DNA from: Spiractinospora alimapuensis
GTDB taxonomy: Bacteria; Actinomycetota; Actinomycetes; Streptosporangiales; Streptosporangiaceae
Length of the DNA stretch: 64,000 nt
Direction: 5' to 3'
NCBI RefSeq assembly: GCF_018437505.1
Contig: NZ_CP072467.1
Coordinates: forward strand, 3,430,010-3,494,009
The notes under the pieces are model-generated. The model saw only the letters and a list, made by a program, of their open reading frames with translations. It did no database searches and had not been told where the DNA came from. A program made the position numbers and the translations under genes. Positions 7,973-16,831 of this stretch are shown piece after piece. Positions within the stretch are counted from its first letter, which is position 1, and each line of letters begins with the position of its first letter.

Positions 7973-9364
7973 CTGAGCGCGCACCGGCAGCCAGCGAAAG
8001 TGCGCAGACTGGAACATCGCACCGTGCGGCGCGCCGTTTTGGCGACCGCGATCGGAAATGCGACCGAGTGGTACGACTACGGCGTCTACAGCTACCTCGC
8101 GGTGACCATTGGGCTCGTCTTCTATCCCGGTGGCTCACAGGCGACCCAGCTCATCGCCACGTTCACCACTTTCGCGGCCGCGTTCCTGATCCGTCCGATC
8201 GGGGGCCTGATCCTTGGCCCCCTCGGCGACCGCGTCGGGCGCCGCCAGGTGCTCGTCGTGACGATGCTGATGATGGCCGGCGCGACCTTCGCCATCGGCC
8301 TCATCCCGTCGGCCGCGACGATCGGGATCTTCGCCCCGATCCTATTGTTGTTGGCGCGCCTGGTGCAGGGCTTCTCCACTGGTGGTGAGTACGCGGGCGC
8401 CGCGACGTTCATCGCCGAGTTCGCGCCCGACCGACGGCGTGGATTCTTCGGGTCCTGGCTGGAGTTCGGCACCGTGGCGGGCTATATCACCGGAGCCGGA
8501 CTGGTCACCATCTTCACGTTGCTGCTGACCCCGGAACAGATGATCGACTGGGGCTGGCGGATCCCGTTCCTCCTCGCTCTGCCCCTCGGCGCGATCGGAC
8601 TTTACCTGCGTTTCACCCTCGGAGAGACGCCCGTCTTCGAGGAGTCGAAGGGGGGTTTCAAGCGCGGCGAGGACGGAGGCGTCGGGGGACAGTTCAAGGC
8701 CACGTTCGCCGACCAGTGGCGCGCGATCCTGCTGTGCATCGGCCTCGTGATGGCGTGGAACGTCGTCAACTACACGATGACGGCGTACCTTCCCAGCTAC
8801 CTCGACGCCGTTCTCGGCTACACGAGTGCCCTCGGAACACTCCTCGTGGTCATCGCGCTGACGGTGACGCTGGTGACCGTGACCCTGTTCGGCCGCCTCA
8901 GCGACCGGTTCGGGCGCCGCCGTGTCCTCATGTCCGGCTGTCTGGGGTCGATCGTCCTCGCGGTACCGTCGTTCTGGCTGATCCAACAGGGCCACATCGT
9001 GACGGTGCTGGCGGGGGTGGTCATCCTGTCCTTGATCCTGGCCCACTTCTCCGGAGCGGGCCCGTCGACCGTCCCGGCGTTCTTCCCCACCGCGGTGCGG
9101 TACGGCGCGCTGGCGATCAGCTTCAACGTCTCGGTCGCGGTCTTCGGGGGCACCACACCCCTCGTCGCGGAGTCGCTGATCGACCTGACCGGCAACACCT
9201 ATGTGCCCGCGTTCCAGGTGATGCTGGCTGGCGTGGTGGGACTGATCGTGGTGCTGACCATGAGTGAGACGGCGAATCGTCCCCTGCCCGGCTCCCAGGC
9301 GATGGAATCGACAGAGGGTCCAGGGAGAATCACCGACCCAGGACAATCCACGTCAAAGACGTGA
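7973..9364 (+). CDS. MFS transporter, metabolite:H+ symporter (MHS) family
   Basis: A twelve-helix major-facilitator protein of about 463 residues. The start region NATEWYDYGVYSYLA, the loop GDRVGRRQVL between TM2 and TM3, and the later GRLSDRFGRRRVLM are classic MHS-family features shared with ProP, ShiA and citrate or ketoglutarate carriers, so a carboxylate, betaine or similar solute is likely. The start is odd: a perfect GGGGAGG at 7961-7967 is followed at five bases by CTG (7973), with no ATG, GTG or TTG at that spacing. Alternatives are ATG 7904, without a ribosome site, and GTG 8000, with a poor one. It diverges from the HMG-CoA lyase gene. Confidence 0.88.
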   Translation: MSAHRQPAKVRRLEHRTVRRAVLATAIGNATEWYDYGVYSYLAVTIGLVFYPGGSQATQLIATFTTFAAAFLIRPIGGLILGPLGDRVGRRQVLVVTMLMMAGATFAIGLIPSAATIGIFAPILLLLARLVQGFSTGGEYAGAATFIAEFAPDRRRGFFGSWLEFGTVAGYITGAGLVTIFTLLLTPEQMIDWGWRIPFLLALPLGAIGLYLRFTLGETPVFEESKGGFKRGEDGGVGGQFKATFADQWRAILLCIGLVMAWNVVNYTMTAYLPSYLDAVLGYTSALGTLLVVIALTVTLVTVTLFGRLSDRFGRRRVLMSGCLGSIVLAVPSFWLIQQGHIVTVLAGVVILSLILAHFSGAGPSTVPAFFPTAVRYGALAISFNVSVAVFGGTTPLVAESLIDLTGNTYVPAFQVMLAGVVGLIVVLTMSETANRPLPGSQAMESTEGPGRITDPGQSTSKT

Positions 9365-9491
9365 GTGCCACCGGATACGTTTATTCTTCGCGCCACGTGG
9401 GAACGGTGGTGATTCCAGGAGAGAGGCAGGGACGCTAGAATTGGGCGCCCCGTCTTCCCTATACCCGAACGTGGAAAGCGCCCCATCAGCC

Positions 9492-10685
9492 ATGGCCGAA
9501 CGGACCCAGCGAAAAGGGCGCGCCCGCGTGATCCGGTTGGTGCTCGCGACATTCGCCGCGTGCCTCGTCCTGGTCCTCCTCGCGGCGGCATCGATCGCCT
9601 ACTCCTACTACCGTGACCTGCGCGACGAGGTCGCCCAGCACGACCTCGGCTCGGTCCTGGACGAGTCCGAACGGCCCGAGAAACTCAACGAGGCCATCAC
9701 CATCCTGCTCATCGGATCGGACGACCGCGCGGAGAACGAGGAGTACGGCGGGCACTACATGGAGGGCGAGCGTTCCGACTCGTTGATGCTGGTCCACATC
9801 TCACCGGACCGCGACGAGGTCACGGCGATCAACTTCCCCCGCGACTCCCTGGTTCAGCTTCCCGAGTGCGGCCCCTACGCGGGACACGACGGCACCGACG
9901 GCTACTACGGGATGATCAACGCGGCCCTGTTCCATGGTGGACCGCCCTGTGTGGTGCGCACCATCGAGTCCCTGACCGACATCCACATCGACCACTTCGC
10001 GCACATGGACTTCAGTGGCTTCCGCGACATGGTGGACGCCGTTGGTGGTGTCGAGATGTGCGTCCCCGAACCCATGCAGGACGAACGCGCCCACCTGGAC
10101 CTCGAGGCCGGCGACCAGCGCCTGGACGGTGAACAGGCCCTGGCTTTCGTCCGCGCGCGGTACGAGATCGGTGACGGTGGCGACATCGGGCGGATCGACC
10201 GCCAGCAGATGTTCCTCGCCGCGTTCGCCAGCGAGGTACTGGACGACGACCTACTGGTCCAACCGAACCAGCTCCGGGCGTTGCTGGACTCGGTGATGGA
10301 GCACGTCACCACCGACACCGAACTCACGTTGACCACGATGCTCTCCCTCGGCTCCACGCTGTCCGACGTGGAGCTCGATGACATCTCCTTCTACACCGTC
10401 CCGTGGTGGCAGGCCCCGTCCGATCCCAACCGCGTGATCTGGAACGAGGACCTCGCCGCGGCTCTCTTCGAGTCCGTCGCACAGGACGATCCGATCGACC
10501 CGGAGCTCTTCATCGAGAGCGGAGAAGAGCCCGACGAGCCGACCGACAGCCCGACGGCGGAGTACCCCGCTGAGGAAGAGGAACCGAGTCAGGCCGCGAC
10601 GGCCCCCGGCGACCTGGACCGCCGGGACGCGACCGCGAACCCCTGCGAGGAGGGCCTGGGCTCGGGCACAGAGGCCGAGTGGTGA
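9492..10685 (+). CDS. LytR-CpsA-Psr (LCP) family cell-wall glycopolymer ligase
   Basis: A 397-residue membrane-anchored protein with a short cytoplasmic N-terminus, one transmembrane helix (about residues 14-36) and an extracytoplasmic LCP domain (about 65-300). Conserved pyrophosphate-lipid binding residues are visible in ITILLIGSDDR, ERSDSLMLVHIS, AINFPRDSLV and GRIDRQQMFLAAF. LCP enzymes attach teichoic or teichuronic-type polymers to peptidoglycan. The C-terminal 75 residues are acidic, Pro- and Glu-rich, and look disordered. The open frame begins at 9264, but ATG at 9492 places the membrane helix near the N-terminus as usual. Confidence 0.9.
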   Translation: MAERTQRKGRARVIRLVLATFAACLVLVLLAAASIAYSYYRDLRDEVAQHDLGSVLDESERPEKLNEAITILLIGSDDRAENEEYGGHYMEGERSDSLMLVHISPDRDEVTAINFPRDSLVQLPECGPYAGHDGTDGYYGMINAALFHGGPPCVVRTIESLTDIHIDHFAHMDFSGFRDMVDAVGGVEMCVPEPMQDERAHLDLEAGDQRLDGEQALAFVRARYEIGDGGDIGRIDRQQMFLAAFASEVLDDDLLVQPNQLRALLDSVMEHVTTDTELTLTTMLSLGSTLSDVELDDISFYTVPWWQAPSDPNRVIWNEDLAAALFESVAQDDPIDPELFIESGEEPDEPTDSPTAEYPAEEEEPSQAATAPGDLDRRDATANPCEEGLGSGTEAEW

Positions 10686-10721
10686 CCCAAAACCCTCCGC
10701 GCGACATGGTGGGGTCGGGTC

Positions 10722-11480
10722 CTAGCCCAGCAGGGACCCACCAAGGCCACCCGCGACACCCTCGACCAGGGACTGCACGCCACCGGTCGCGCTCTGCGGC
10801 GTGACCTCGGCACCCTCGACCTCGGAGGTGTCCGCGACGCCCTCGCCGGTCTCGGTCGCACCGTCCGCGACACCCTCGCCGGTCGACACGACGTCGCCCG
10901 TCAGGTCATTGTCGGTCACCTGGCCGCCGAGGTCGCTCACGACCCCGTTCACCTGGTCGCCCACGGGCCCGACAGTGCCGGAGACGTCGCCGAGCGGGTT
11001 GGCCTGCTCCTCACGCTGCGGCGTGGCCGAGATCTCGCCGGGCTCCACCTGCGCCGCCGGGGAGACGACGTCCTGCAGGCCGCGCACCACGGACTCGGTG
11101 TCCACGGCCGCCGCCAGGTCCTCCACACCGGAGCCGACCCGCTCGGACTGCTGCGTGGTCGAGGGGACACCGTCCACCGCGCCGGTCAGCTCGCCCAGGT
11201 CGGCCAGGTCACTCACTGACGACATCGGCACCGTCCCGGTGGGGTCGAGGCCGGCGAGGGTCGACTCGTCGAGCAGCGCGGTCGGGTCGGCACTGGCGGC
11301 GTTCTGCGACACCGCGTCGTCGCCGGGCCCGTTGATGTTCGTGTTCACCGCGTCGCCGAGGTTGACGGTGTCGAGGACCTCGTTCAGGTCCTGCGCGCTC
11401 GCGCTGGCCGATCCCAGTCCGAAGACGGCGAGGGCACCGACGGCGACGAGGGCGGAGCGGGTGAAGAACGAAGTACGCAT
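10722..11480 (-). CDS. Secreted acidic low-complexity protein of unknown function
   Basis: A 252-residue protein with a clear signal peptide (MRTSFFTRSALVAVGALAVF, cleavage after ASA-Q near residue 30). The mature part is rich in Val, Gly, Asp, Thr and Ser, poor in aromatic residues and Cys, and has short internal repeats such as GEGVADGATETGEGVAD. It ends in GGLGGSLLG. No enzyme motif is seen. ATG at 11480 has GGAAG five bases upstream. It shares style and neighbourhood with the next gene, so both may be cell-surface or matrix proteins; chaplin-type Cys pairs are absent. I do not recognise the family. Confidence 0.65.
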   Translation of the reverse strand: MRTSFFTRSALVAVGALAVFGLGSASASAQDLNEVLDTVNLGDAVNTNINGPGDDAVSQNAASADPTALLDESTLAGLDPTGTVPMSSVSDLADLGELTGAVDGVPSTTQQSERVGSGVEDLAAAVDTESVVRGLQDVVSPAAQVEPGEISATPQREEQANPLGDVSGTVGPVGDQVNGVVSDLGGQVTDNDLTGDVVSTGEGVADGATETGEGVADTSEVEGAEVTPQSATGGVQSLVEGVAGGLGGSLLG

Positions 11481-11741
11481 GTGTGCTTCCAATCCACGTT
11501 GCTGACTGCGGAACAGTCAGGTGTGTTCGATCCCGGTTGGAGAAGGGTGACTGAGCGAGGATGGGCCCTATCCGGCACTCGACATCGCCTTCACGGTCAG
11601 CCTCGGGATCTGGCAGATCTCGGGCTGACGACAGCCACGCCATACGTGGCTCTCGTCAACTCGCAGTGACACGGCACTGACCGAAGACCGCTGGGCGGGT
11701 GCACGACGCGCGCCGAGACGTGGCGCGGCCCGTGCTCGGGG

Positions 11742-12518
11742 TCAGTCCGGGGAGAAGGAAGGTTCGCCGGCGTCGTACGCGGGCGGCGGGCTCGCGGCGC
11801 CGCCGAGGGCGAGCGCCTGCCCGAGGTCGGCCGGGGCCGCCTGGTGGTGGGTGAGGTCCGCGAACGCCGGCCCCTGGGCCGCGGAGCCCCCGCTGACCAC
11901 GGCGCTCGCACGGTCGGAGGTTCCGGCCGGAGAGTCGTCATCCGACGGCGCGGAGTCGTCCGCGTGGTGATGCGCCCCACCGTCGTCCGGGAGGACGACC
12001 ACGCTTCGCGGCAGGGGCTGGGCCCCGTCACCGTCCGTCGCGTCCTCCGCCTCGTCGGACCGGGAGGTCTCGTCGGACTCCTCGGAAGCCTCGTCGCTCG
12101 CCTCCGGCGGTTCGGAGGCGTCGTCCTCGGCGGGAACCGACTCCTCCCGGGGAGGATCGACGTCAACGAGATCGGTGGACGTGTTGACCACGTCCGTCAC
12201 GGGTGCCAACGACCGGTCGGAGGTCGCCGCGACAGCGCCCACCGTGGAACTCACCGGCTCACTCTCGCTGACCGCGGAGGTCGACGACCCCACGGCGGAG
12301 CCCGCCGTGCGCACCACGTCGGTGACGGGTTCCACGGCATCGGTGGAGGTGTCGGCCAGGTCCTGGGCCGTGGTGGAGACGTCCGCGCTCTCGACAACAC
12401 TCGTCGTCGAGAGCACGTCCCCCGCGAGCCCGTCATCCGCGCTCGCGCCCGCAGACCCGGCGACCCATGCCGCGAAGAGAAAACCGAAGAAGAGGACGAT
12501 CCGCCGAATCCCGGACAT
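11742..12518 (-). CDS. Secreted acidic Ser/Thr/Asp-rich protein of unknown function
   Basis: A 258-residue protein that begins with a signal sequence (MSGIRRIVLFFGFLFAAW, cleavage near ASA-DD). The mature protein is Val/Thr/Ser-rich in its first half (repeated STxxVxxVTDVV patterns) and very acidic in the middle (EASDEASEESDETSRSDEAE), with a His-containing patch HHHADD. No catalytic or binding motif is visible. It resembles the protein at 10722 in composition and signal architecture and may be a distant paralogue. The ribosome site for ATG 12518 is weak, so a start further upstream (to 12590) is possible. Function unknown. Confidence 0.55.
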   Translation of the reverse strand: MSGIRRIVLFFGFLFAAWVAGSAGASADDGLAGDVLSTTSVVESADVSTTAQDLADTSTDAVEPVTDVVRTAGSAVGSSTSAVSESEPVSSTVGAVAATSDRSLAPVTDVVNTSTDLVDVDPPREESVPAEDDASEPPEASDEASEESDETSRSDEAEDATDGDGAQPLPRSVVVLPDDGGAHHHADDSAPSDDDSPAGTSDRASAVVSGGSAAQGPAFADLTHHQAAPADLGQALALGGAASPPPAYDAGEPSFSPD

Positions 12519-13369
12519 CAAGGGGCGCTCTCGGCGTAGGTCACGCCTGAGGCCATGAACCAACACCGCACACCCCCGATCACCGCTCACAACTTCAGGA
12601 CTACGGATCGTGACCGTAGCACAGAAGAGTCAACGCGCGGCAAGCCTTCCCCGAAACCCGGCCGGAATCGCACTCGAGATTGGCACGCGGAATCACGTTC
12701 GCAGGGCGAATGCCACCCACCGACAGGGTGTTCACCAAACCTGGAATCCCATGATTGGGACCACACCACACTCCGCATCGGCAAAACCACCCCATGCCAG
12801 CGGAAACACAAATCCCATTGGTCGCATTTTCCGGAAACATATGGGCAAGCCGGTCGGTCGATCGCTATTCTGGACCCTCGGCGCGGCAGCGCGGAAAGAA
12901 TGGCCGTGCGAGCCGCATCTCGCCGTGTGTCTTCGGGAGGGGTACACACGGCGCGTGTGGCTCGCACACCGCGCCGGAACCAGGCCGATGATCCCCGCGG
13001 GCCCGCGGGCACTGCCGGGTAACGCCCCGCCCCGCCCGGGATAGCACTCGACCTCGCCGCTCGAGCGGCCCGCCCGAATCGGAGGGTTCGGGTCAGCGCC
13101 CAGGACGCACACGGGGACGGGTCCGTCCCCACACGGTGGGCGACCGCCGCACCCAGCCTCGCGGTGGGACCCGACCACGGACGACCACACGTCGTGGTAA
13201 CCGTACGCCTCAACCACACCGGGCCCGTAGGGGCGTTGGACCGACCGCGGCGCGTCGGATCCCCGCGGGACTGCGCCCACGACACACCGCGGTCAGGATC
13301 GAGGCCGCCGGTCGGCCCGCGCGGGGAGTGAGCGTCCCCCTGGGCCCGAGCCGGCGGCGGGTCGACGTG
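12519..13369. other. 850-bp region without a convincing gene
   Basis: Open frames exist on both strands here but have Arg/Pro-rich, low-quality translations and no ribosome sites. Bases 12600-12860 are noticeably richer in A and T than the surroundings, as promoter regions of this genome are, and probably hold the promoter of the secreted-protein gene at 12518; a CTACGG/CCGTAG inverted repeat lies at 12601-12619. A 10-bp perfect hairpin lies at 12921-12953. I see no RNA gene or mobile element. Confidence 0.5.
12921..12953. other. 10-bp perfect inverted repeat in gene-free region
   Basis: CGCCGTGTGT at 12921-12930 pairs perfectly with ACACACGGCG at 12944-12953 across a 13-base loop. It is not next to a stop codon, so it could be part of a small RNA, an operator or chance. 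Confidence 0.3.
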
Positions 13370-14797
13370 TCAGGGCCAGTCGGAGGCCCAGGGACGTGCC
13401 ATCTCCACGGCGTGGGCGGCGCGGAGGATCGCCGCGTCGTGGTGGCGGGCGGCGACGATCTGCAGGCCGACGGGAAGCCCACCCGGCGTGAAGCCGCAGG
13501 GAATGCTCGCGGCCGGCTGCTGGGTCATGTTGAACGGGAAACTGAAGGTCGCCCACTCCAGCCAACGCTTGGCACCGGAGTCCGCGGGCACCTCTCGGCC
13601 GGCCTCGAAGGGCGGAATCGCGACGGCCGGCGTCAGCAGGAGGTCGTACTCCTCGTGCAGCTCCCCCATCCGCTTGCCCATGGCCATACGGGTCGCCATG
13701 GCGGTGAGGTAGTCCTGCGCGGAGTAGGTAAGGCCTACCTCGATGATTTCCGCCAGCCCCGGGTCGAGCAGTTCGCGTTCCTCGACGGAGAGGTGTTCGG
13801 TGGCCTTGGCCGCACCCGCGAACCACAACACCTGGAAGTCGTCGATCGGGTTGGCGAACCCGGGGTCGACTTCGTCGACCTTCGCTCCGAGGTCCTCGAA
13901 CACCGCCGCCGCGCCGGCGACGACACCGGCGACGTCGGGGTCCACACTCGCGTAGCCCAGAGTCGGACTGAACGCGATCCGGAGGCCCGCCACGGAGGCG
14001 CCGTCGAGGTCGGCCAGGAAACTCCCGGTGGGAGGAGCCAACGCCGCCCAGTCCCGGTGGTCGGGGCGGGAGATGACGTCCATCATGAGCGCGGTGTCCG
14101 CCACCGTCCGCGTCATCGGCCCGGTGTGCGCGAGCGTCCCGTAGGGGCTCGCCGGGTAGTGCGGGACGAGACCGTAGGTCGGCTTGAGGGTCACGATGCC
14201 GCAGAACGACGCGGGGATCCGCACCGATCCGCCGCCGTCGGTCCCCAAGGCGAGCGGCGCCATCCCAGCGGCGACGGCCGCGGCCGCGCCACCACTTGAC
14301 CCACCCGCCGTGCGCGTTGTGTCCCATGGGTTCCGGGTAACGCCGGCGAGTGGGCTGTCTGTTACGGCCTTCCAGGCCAGCTCCGGTGTGGTCGTCTTTC
14401 CGACGAAGACCGCGTCCGCCTCACGCAGACGCGCCACCGCGGGGGAGTCCTCCGTCCACGGGCCCGCCGCGTTGACCGTGCGGGAGCCCCGGAGGTTGGG
14501 CCAGCCGCGGGTGTTGAACACGTCCTTGATCGAGGTGGGAACCCCGTCCAGGACGCCGTTCGGCTCACCCCGCGCCCAGCGGTCCTCGGACTCGCGCGCC
14601 GTCCGCAGCGCCTCCTCGCCATGCACCTGGCAGTAGGAGTTGATGCGCGGGTCCTCCCGCTCGATGCGCTCCAGGACCGCGGCGGTCGCCTCGACGGGCG
14701 ACAGGTCCTTCGCGGCGTACGCGGAGAGGAGTTCGGTCGCGGACATGGCGGTGGGGTCGCCGGGTTCACGGCTGGTGCCGGGGGGCTGGGGACTCAC
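13370..14797 (-). CDS. Amidase-signature (AS) family amidase
   Basis: A 475-residue amidase with the complete Ser-cisSer-Lys triad: K91 in PTSIKDVFNTRG, S167 in the Gly/Ser-rich TAGGSSGG segment and nucleophile S191 in TDGGGSVRIPASFCG. The family hydrolyses a wide range of amides, including dicarboxylate half-amides (maleamate, malonamate) and aryl amides; GatA is excluded because no gatB or gatC lies nearby. GTG at 14797 follows GGAGAA. It lies 33 bases downstream of the D-2-hydroxyacid dehydrogenase gene on the same strand, so the two form an operon. Within the 13.4-22.3 kb island it could release ammonia from the substrate. Confidence 0.9.
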   Translation of the reverse strand: MSPQPPGTSREPGDPTAMSATELLSAYAAKDLSPVEATAAVLERIEREDPRINSYCQVHGEEALRTARESEDRWARGEPNGVLDGVPTSIKDVFNTRGWPNLRGSRTVNAAGPWTEDSPAVARLREADAVFVGKTTTPELAWKAVTDSPLAGVTRNPWDTTRTAGGSSGGAAAAVAAGMAPLALGTDGGGSVRIPASFCGIVTLKPTYGLVPHYPASPYGTLAHTGPMTRTVADTALMMDVISRPDHRDWAALAPPTGSFLADLDGASVAGLRIAFSPTLGYASVDPDVAGVVAGAAAVFEDLGAKVDEVDPGFANPIDDFQVLWFAGAAKATEHLSVEERELLDPGLAEIIEVGLTYSAQDYLTAMATRMAMGKRMGELHEEYDLLLTPAVAIPPFEAGREVPADSGAKRWLEWATFSFPFNMTQQPAASIPCGFTPGGLPVGLQIVAARHHDAAILRAAHAVEMARPWASDWP

Positions 14798-14830
14798 ACA
14801 CTTCTCCGTTCACTGCGGTTCCACTGCGGG

Positions 14831-15814
14831 TCAGCCATGCGGCACGTATCCGCGCCGCTTGTCCACGATGTTCCTGAGTTCCCGACCGTCGAGGTAGCGG
14901 TCCAGGTTGTCGTAGAAGAGCTGGGCGAGGTCGGCGCGCCATCCCACGGTGTCGCCGGACATGTGCGGTGAGACGATCACGCCGGGCATGTCCCACAGCG
15001 GGGAGTCCGTGGGGAGGGGCTCGGACTCGAAGACGTCGAGAGCGGCGCCGGCGATGGCGCCGTCCCGAAGCGCGGCGACCAGGTCGCGCTCCACGACCAG
15101 CGGTCCCCGACCGATGTTGATCACGCGCGTGCTCGGGCGCATGGCCCGCAGGGCGGCGTCGTCGATCATTCCGTGCGTCGCCTCGGTGAGGGGCGCGGCC
15201 AGGACCACGAAGTCGGCCTCCGACACGGCGGTGTGCAGCTCCTGTTGCGGATGCACTGTGGTGAAGTCCGGGTCGTCGGTCCGTGCCGTCCTGCCCAGAC
15301 CCCGCACCGTCAGTCCCACGGCGGAGAGCTGGCGGGCGATGGCCCGCCCGATGGGCCCGGTGCCGATGACGAGAGCGCGCTTTCCGGCGACGCGTTCCGT
15401 CTCGCGGTGCTCCCACTCGTGGCGTGTCTGCCGGGAGAGGGTGCCCGGCAGGTCCTTGGTGTAGGCCAGGACGAGACCGAGGACGTACTCCGCGATCGAC
15501 TGGTCGAAGATGCCCCGGGAGTTGGTGAGGACCACGTCGCTCGCGGTGAGCTCGGGGAACATCAGGTTGTCCACGCCCGCCGTCGCGGCGTGGATCCATC
15601 GGAGCTGGTCCGCCTTGCCCCAGGCGTCGACCAGCGCACGCGAGAACAGGTCCCACACCAGCAGGACGTCGGCCCCAGGCAGGGCGCCGGCCAGCTCGTC
15701 CGCGGACACGTAACGCACCTGCGCGAGGCGCGCGTCACTGTCGAGCCGAGCGGCACCGGGGGGAGCGGCGCCCCCGCTCAGGACCACCACTCGGGGGGGT
15801 GTTTCCACAGCCAC
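14831..15814 (-). CDS. D-2-hydroxyacid dehydrogenase (NAD-binding)
   Basis: A 327-residue D-isomer-specific 2-hydroxyacid dehydrogenase that interconverts a 2-oxo acid and a D-2-hydroxy acid. The NAD Rossmann motif is ALVIGTGPIGRAIA; the catalytic region includes RVINIGRGPLV (substrate-binding Arg) and the final His in IVSPHMSGDT with its Glu partner in ALDVFESEPLP. GTG at 15814 is preceded by GGGGAGGA at eight bases. It leads an operon with the amidase at 13370 and diverges from the DUF3830 gene, with the shared regulatory region 15815-16092 containing the GntR-type palindrome. The substrate is unknown. Confidence 0.88.
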   Translation of the reverse strand: MAVETPPRVVVLSGGAAPPGAARLDSDARLAQVRYVSADELAGALPGADVLLVWDLFSRALVDAWGKADQLRWIHAATAGVDNLMFPELTASDVVLTNSRGIFDQSIAEYVLGLVLAYTKDLPGTLSRQTRHEWEHRETERVAGKRALVIGTGPIGRAIARQLSAVGLTVRGLGRTARTDDPDFTTVHPQQELHTAVSEADFVVLAAPLTEATHGMIDDAALRAMRPSTRVINIGRGPLVVERDLVAALRDGAIAGAALDVFESEPLPTDSPLWDMPGVIVSPHMSGDTVGWRADLAQLFYDNLDRYLDGRELRNIVDKRRGYVPHG

Positions 15815-15909
15815 GAGGTAATTCCTCCCCTTCACAACGGACAGCACACCGGATGACCTGCGGCGCGATGCCTTGACGCAGAGTTAACGATTCGGAGCCG
15901 AAGAAACCA

Positions 15910-15937
15910 TTGACACGCTAGAGAGCAATCGTATGAT
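15910..15937 (+). promoter_or_regulatory. Sigma70-like promoter for the DUF3830 gene
   Basis: TTGACA at 15910-15915 and TATGAT at 15932-15937 are separated by 16 bases, close to the vegetative consensus and reading towards the gene at 16093. The -10 element overlaps the adjacent palindrome at 15935-15948. Confidence 0.6.
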
Positions 15938-15948
15938 TGTCAACAATC
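15935..15948. promoter_or_regulatory. Putative GntR operator (copy 1)
   Basis: GATTGT-CA-ACAATC is a perfect 6-2-6 palindrome overlapping the -10 box. The core ATTGTCAACAAT recurs at 21044-21055 in front of the aminotransferase gene, again on a -10 box. FCD-type GntR proteins bind short palindromes of this sort, and one is encoded at 18653 between the two sites. Confidence 0.6.
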
Positions 15949-16092
15949 GGCGGATGTGCTCCGCGCGGTCACGTGGATGAATGTTGTCGAGTTGTCGAAC
16001 AGCTTCTCCCGTCCAGGGCGGAGCGCTACTGACGAGTTCTCACCTCACCACCAGGAAACACGACGAACCGTGAACGGAGGAACCTTCCGGCG

Positions 16093-16587
16093 ATGCCCAG
16101 ATACATGTCCATCTCCCTGGAACGTCGCGGCGTGAGCTGCGTCGCGGAGCTCCTGGACAAGGAAGCTCCCCGCACCTGCGACGCGGTCTGGCAGGCGCTC
16201 CCCCTCGAAGGTCCGGCACAGCACGCCAAGTACGCCCGCAACGAGGTGTACACGATGGTGCCCCGGTTCTCCCCCGAGGAAGTCGGACAGGAGAACCCGA
16301 CGGTTACCCCCATTCCCGGCGACGTGGTGTACTTCTCCTTTCCCGGTGGGATGCTCGACCGGGAGTTCAAGGAGGACAAGGGCGTCGAGCACCTTCCGGG
16401 GGTGATTGACCTGGCGATTTTCTACGGACGCAACAACCTCCTGATCAACGGCGACGTCGGCTGGGTCCCCGGCAACGTCTACGCGACCATCGTCGAGGGG
16501 CTGGACGCCATGGCGGAGGCCTGCCACGACGTGTGGCGATCGGGCAGCGTTGGGGAACGGCTTGTTTATCGCAGGCACGAGGAATAG
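16093..16587 (+). CDS. DUF3830 family protein (cyclophilin-like fold)
   Basis: A 164-residue protein of the DUF3830 family, small beta-barrel proteins predicted to have a cyclophilin-like fold. Recognisable segments are the N-terminal strand YMSISLERRGVSCVAELLD, the central ARNEVYTMVP and the strand IPGDVVYFSF. No prolyl-isomerase active-site residues are evident; in other genomes members sit with hydantoin/Asp racemase and amidase genes, as here. ATG at 16093 follows GGAGGAA. It begins the forward half of the catabolic island, right after the shared operator, and is followed by two racemase-superfamily genes. A role in binding or ring-opening the substrate is inference only. Confidence 0.75.
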   Translation: MPRYMSISLERRGVSCVAELLDKEAPRTCDAVWQALPLEGPAQHAKYARNEVYTMVPRFSPEEVGQENPTVTPIPGDVVYFSFPGGMLDREFKEDKGVEHLPGVIDLAIFYGRNNLLINGDVGWVPGNVYATIVEGLDAMAEACHDVWRSGSVGERLVYRRHEE

Positions 16588-16831
16588 CCACAGCGAACAG
16601 AAAAGGGCAGTCGGCAGGTCCACCGATCATTGGTGGTGCTCTCGGTCCGCGGCACCCAGAACCACCGAACGTCACGACCCCGTGTAAACACGGGGAAGTA
16701 GCCGTCCTGGACCGCGCATCGGACCTCACCACCCGTGCGCGGAACAGGACGTCGCCGCGACCAATTGTTCATGCCCCCACGGGGGCGCCAGGGGGAACCG
16801 CCAGGACGCGAACGAAGGAGGTGAGTGACCA

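Noticed and set aside
12587..13285. Open frames of 140-232 codons in the gap
   Set aside because: No ribosome sites, Trp/Arg/Pro-rich composition and no recognisable motifs.
15815..16092. A promoter for the dehydrogenase in the shared gap
   Set aside because: It must exist, but I could not find a convincing -10/-35 on the minus strand, so none is listed.
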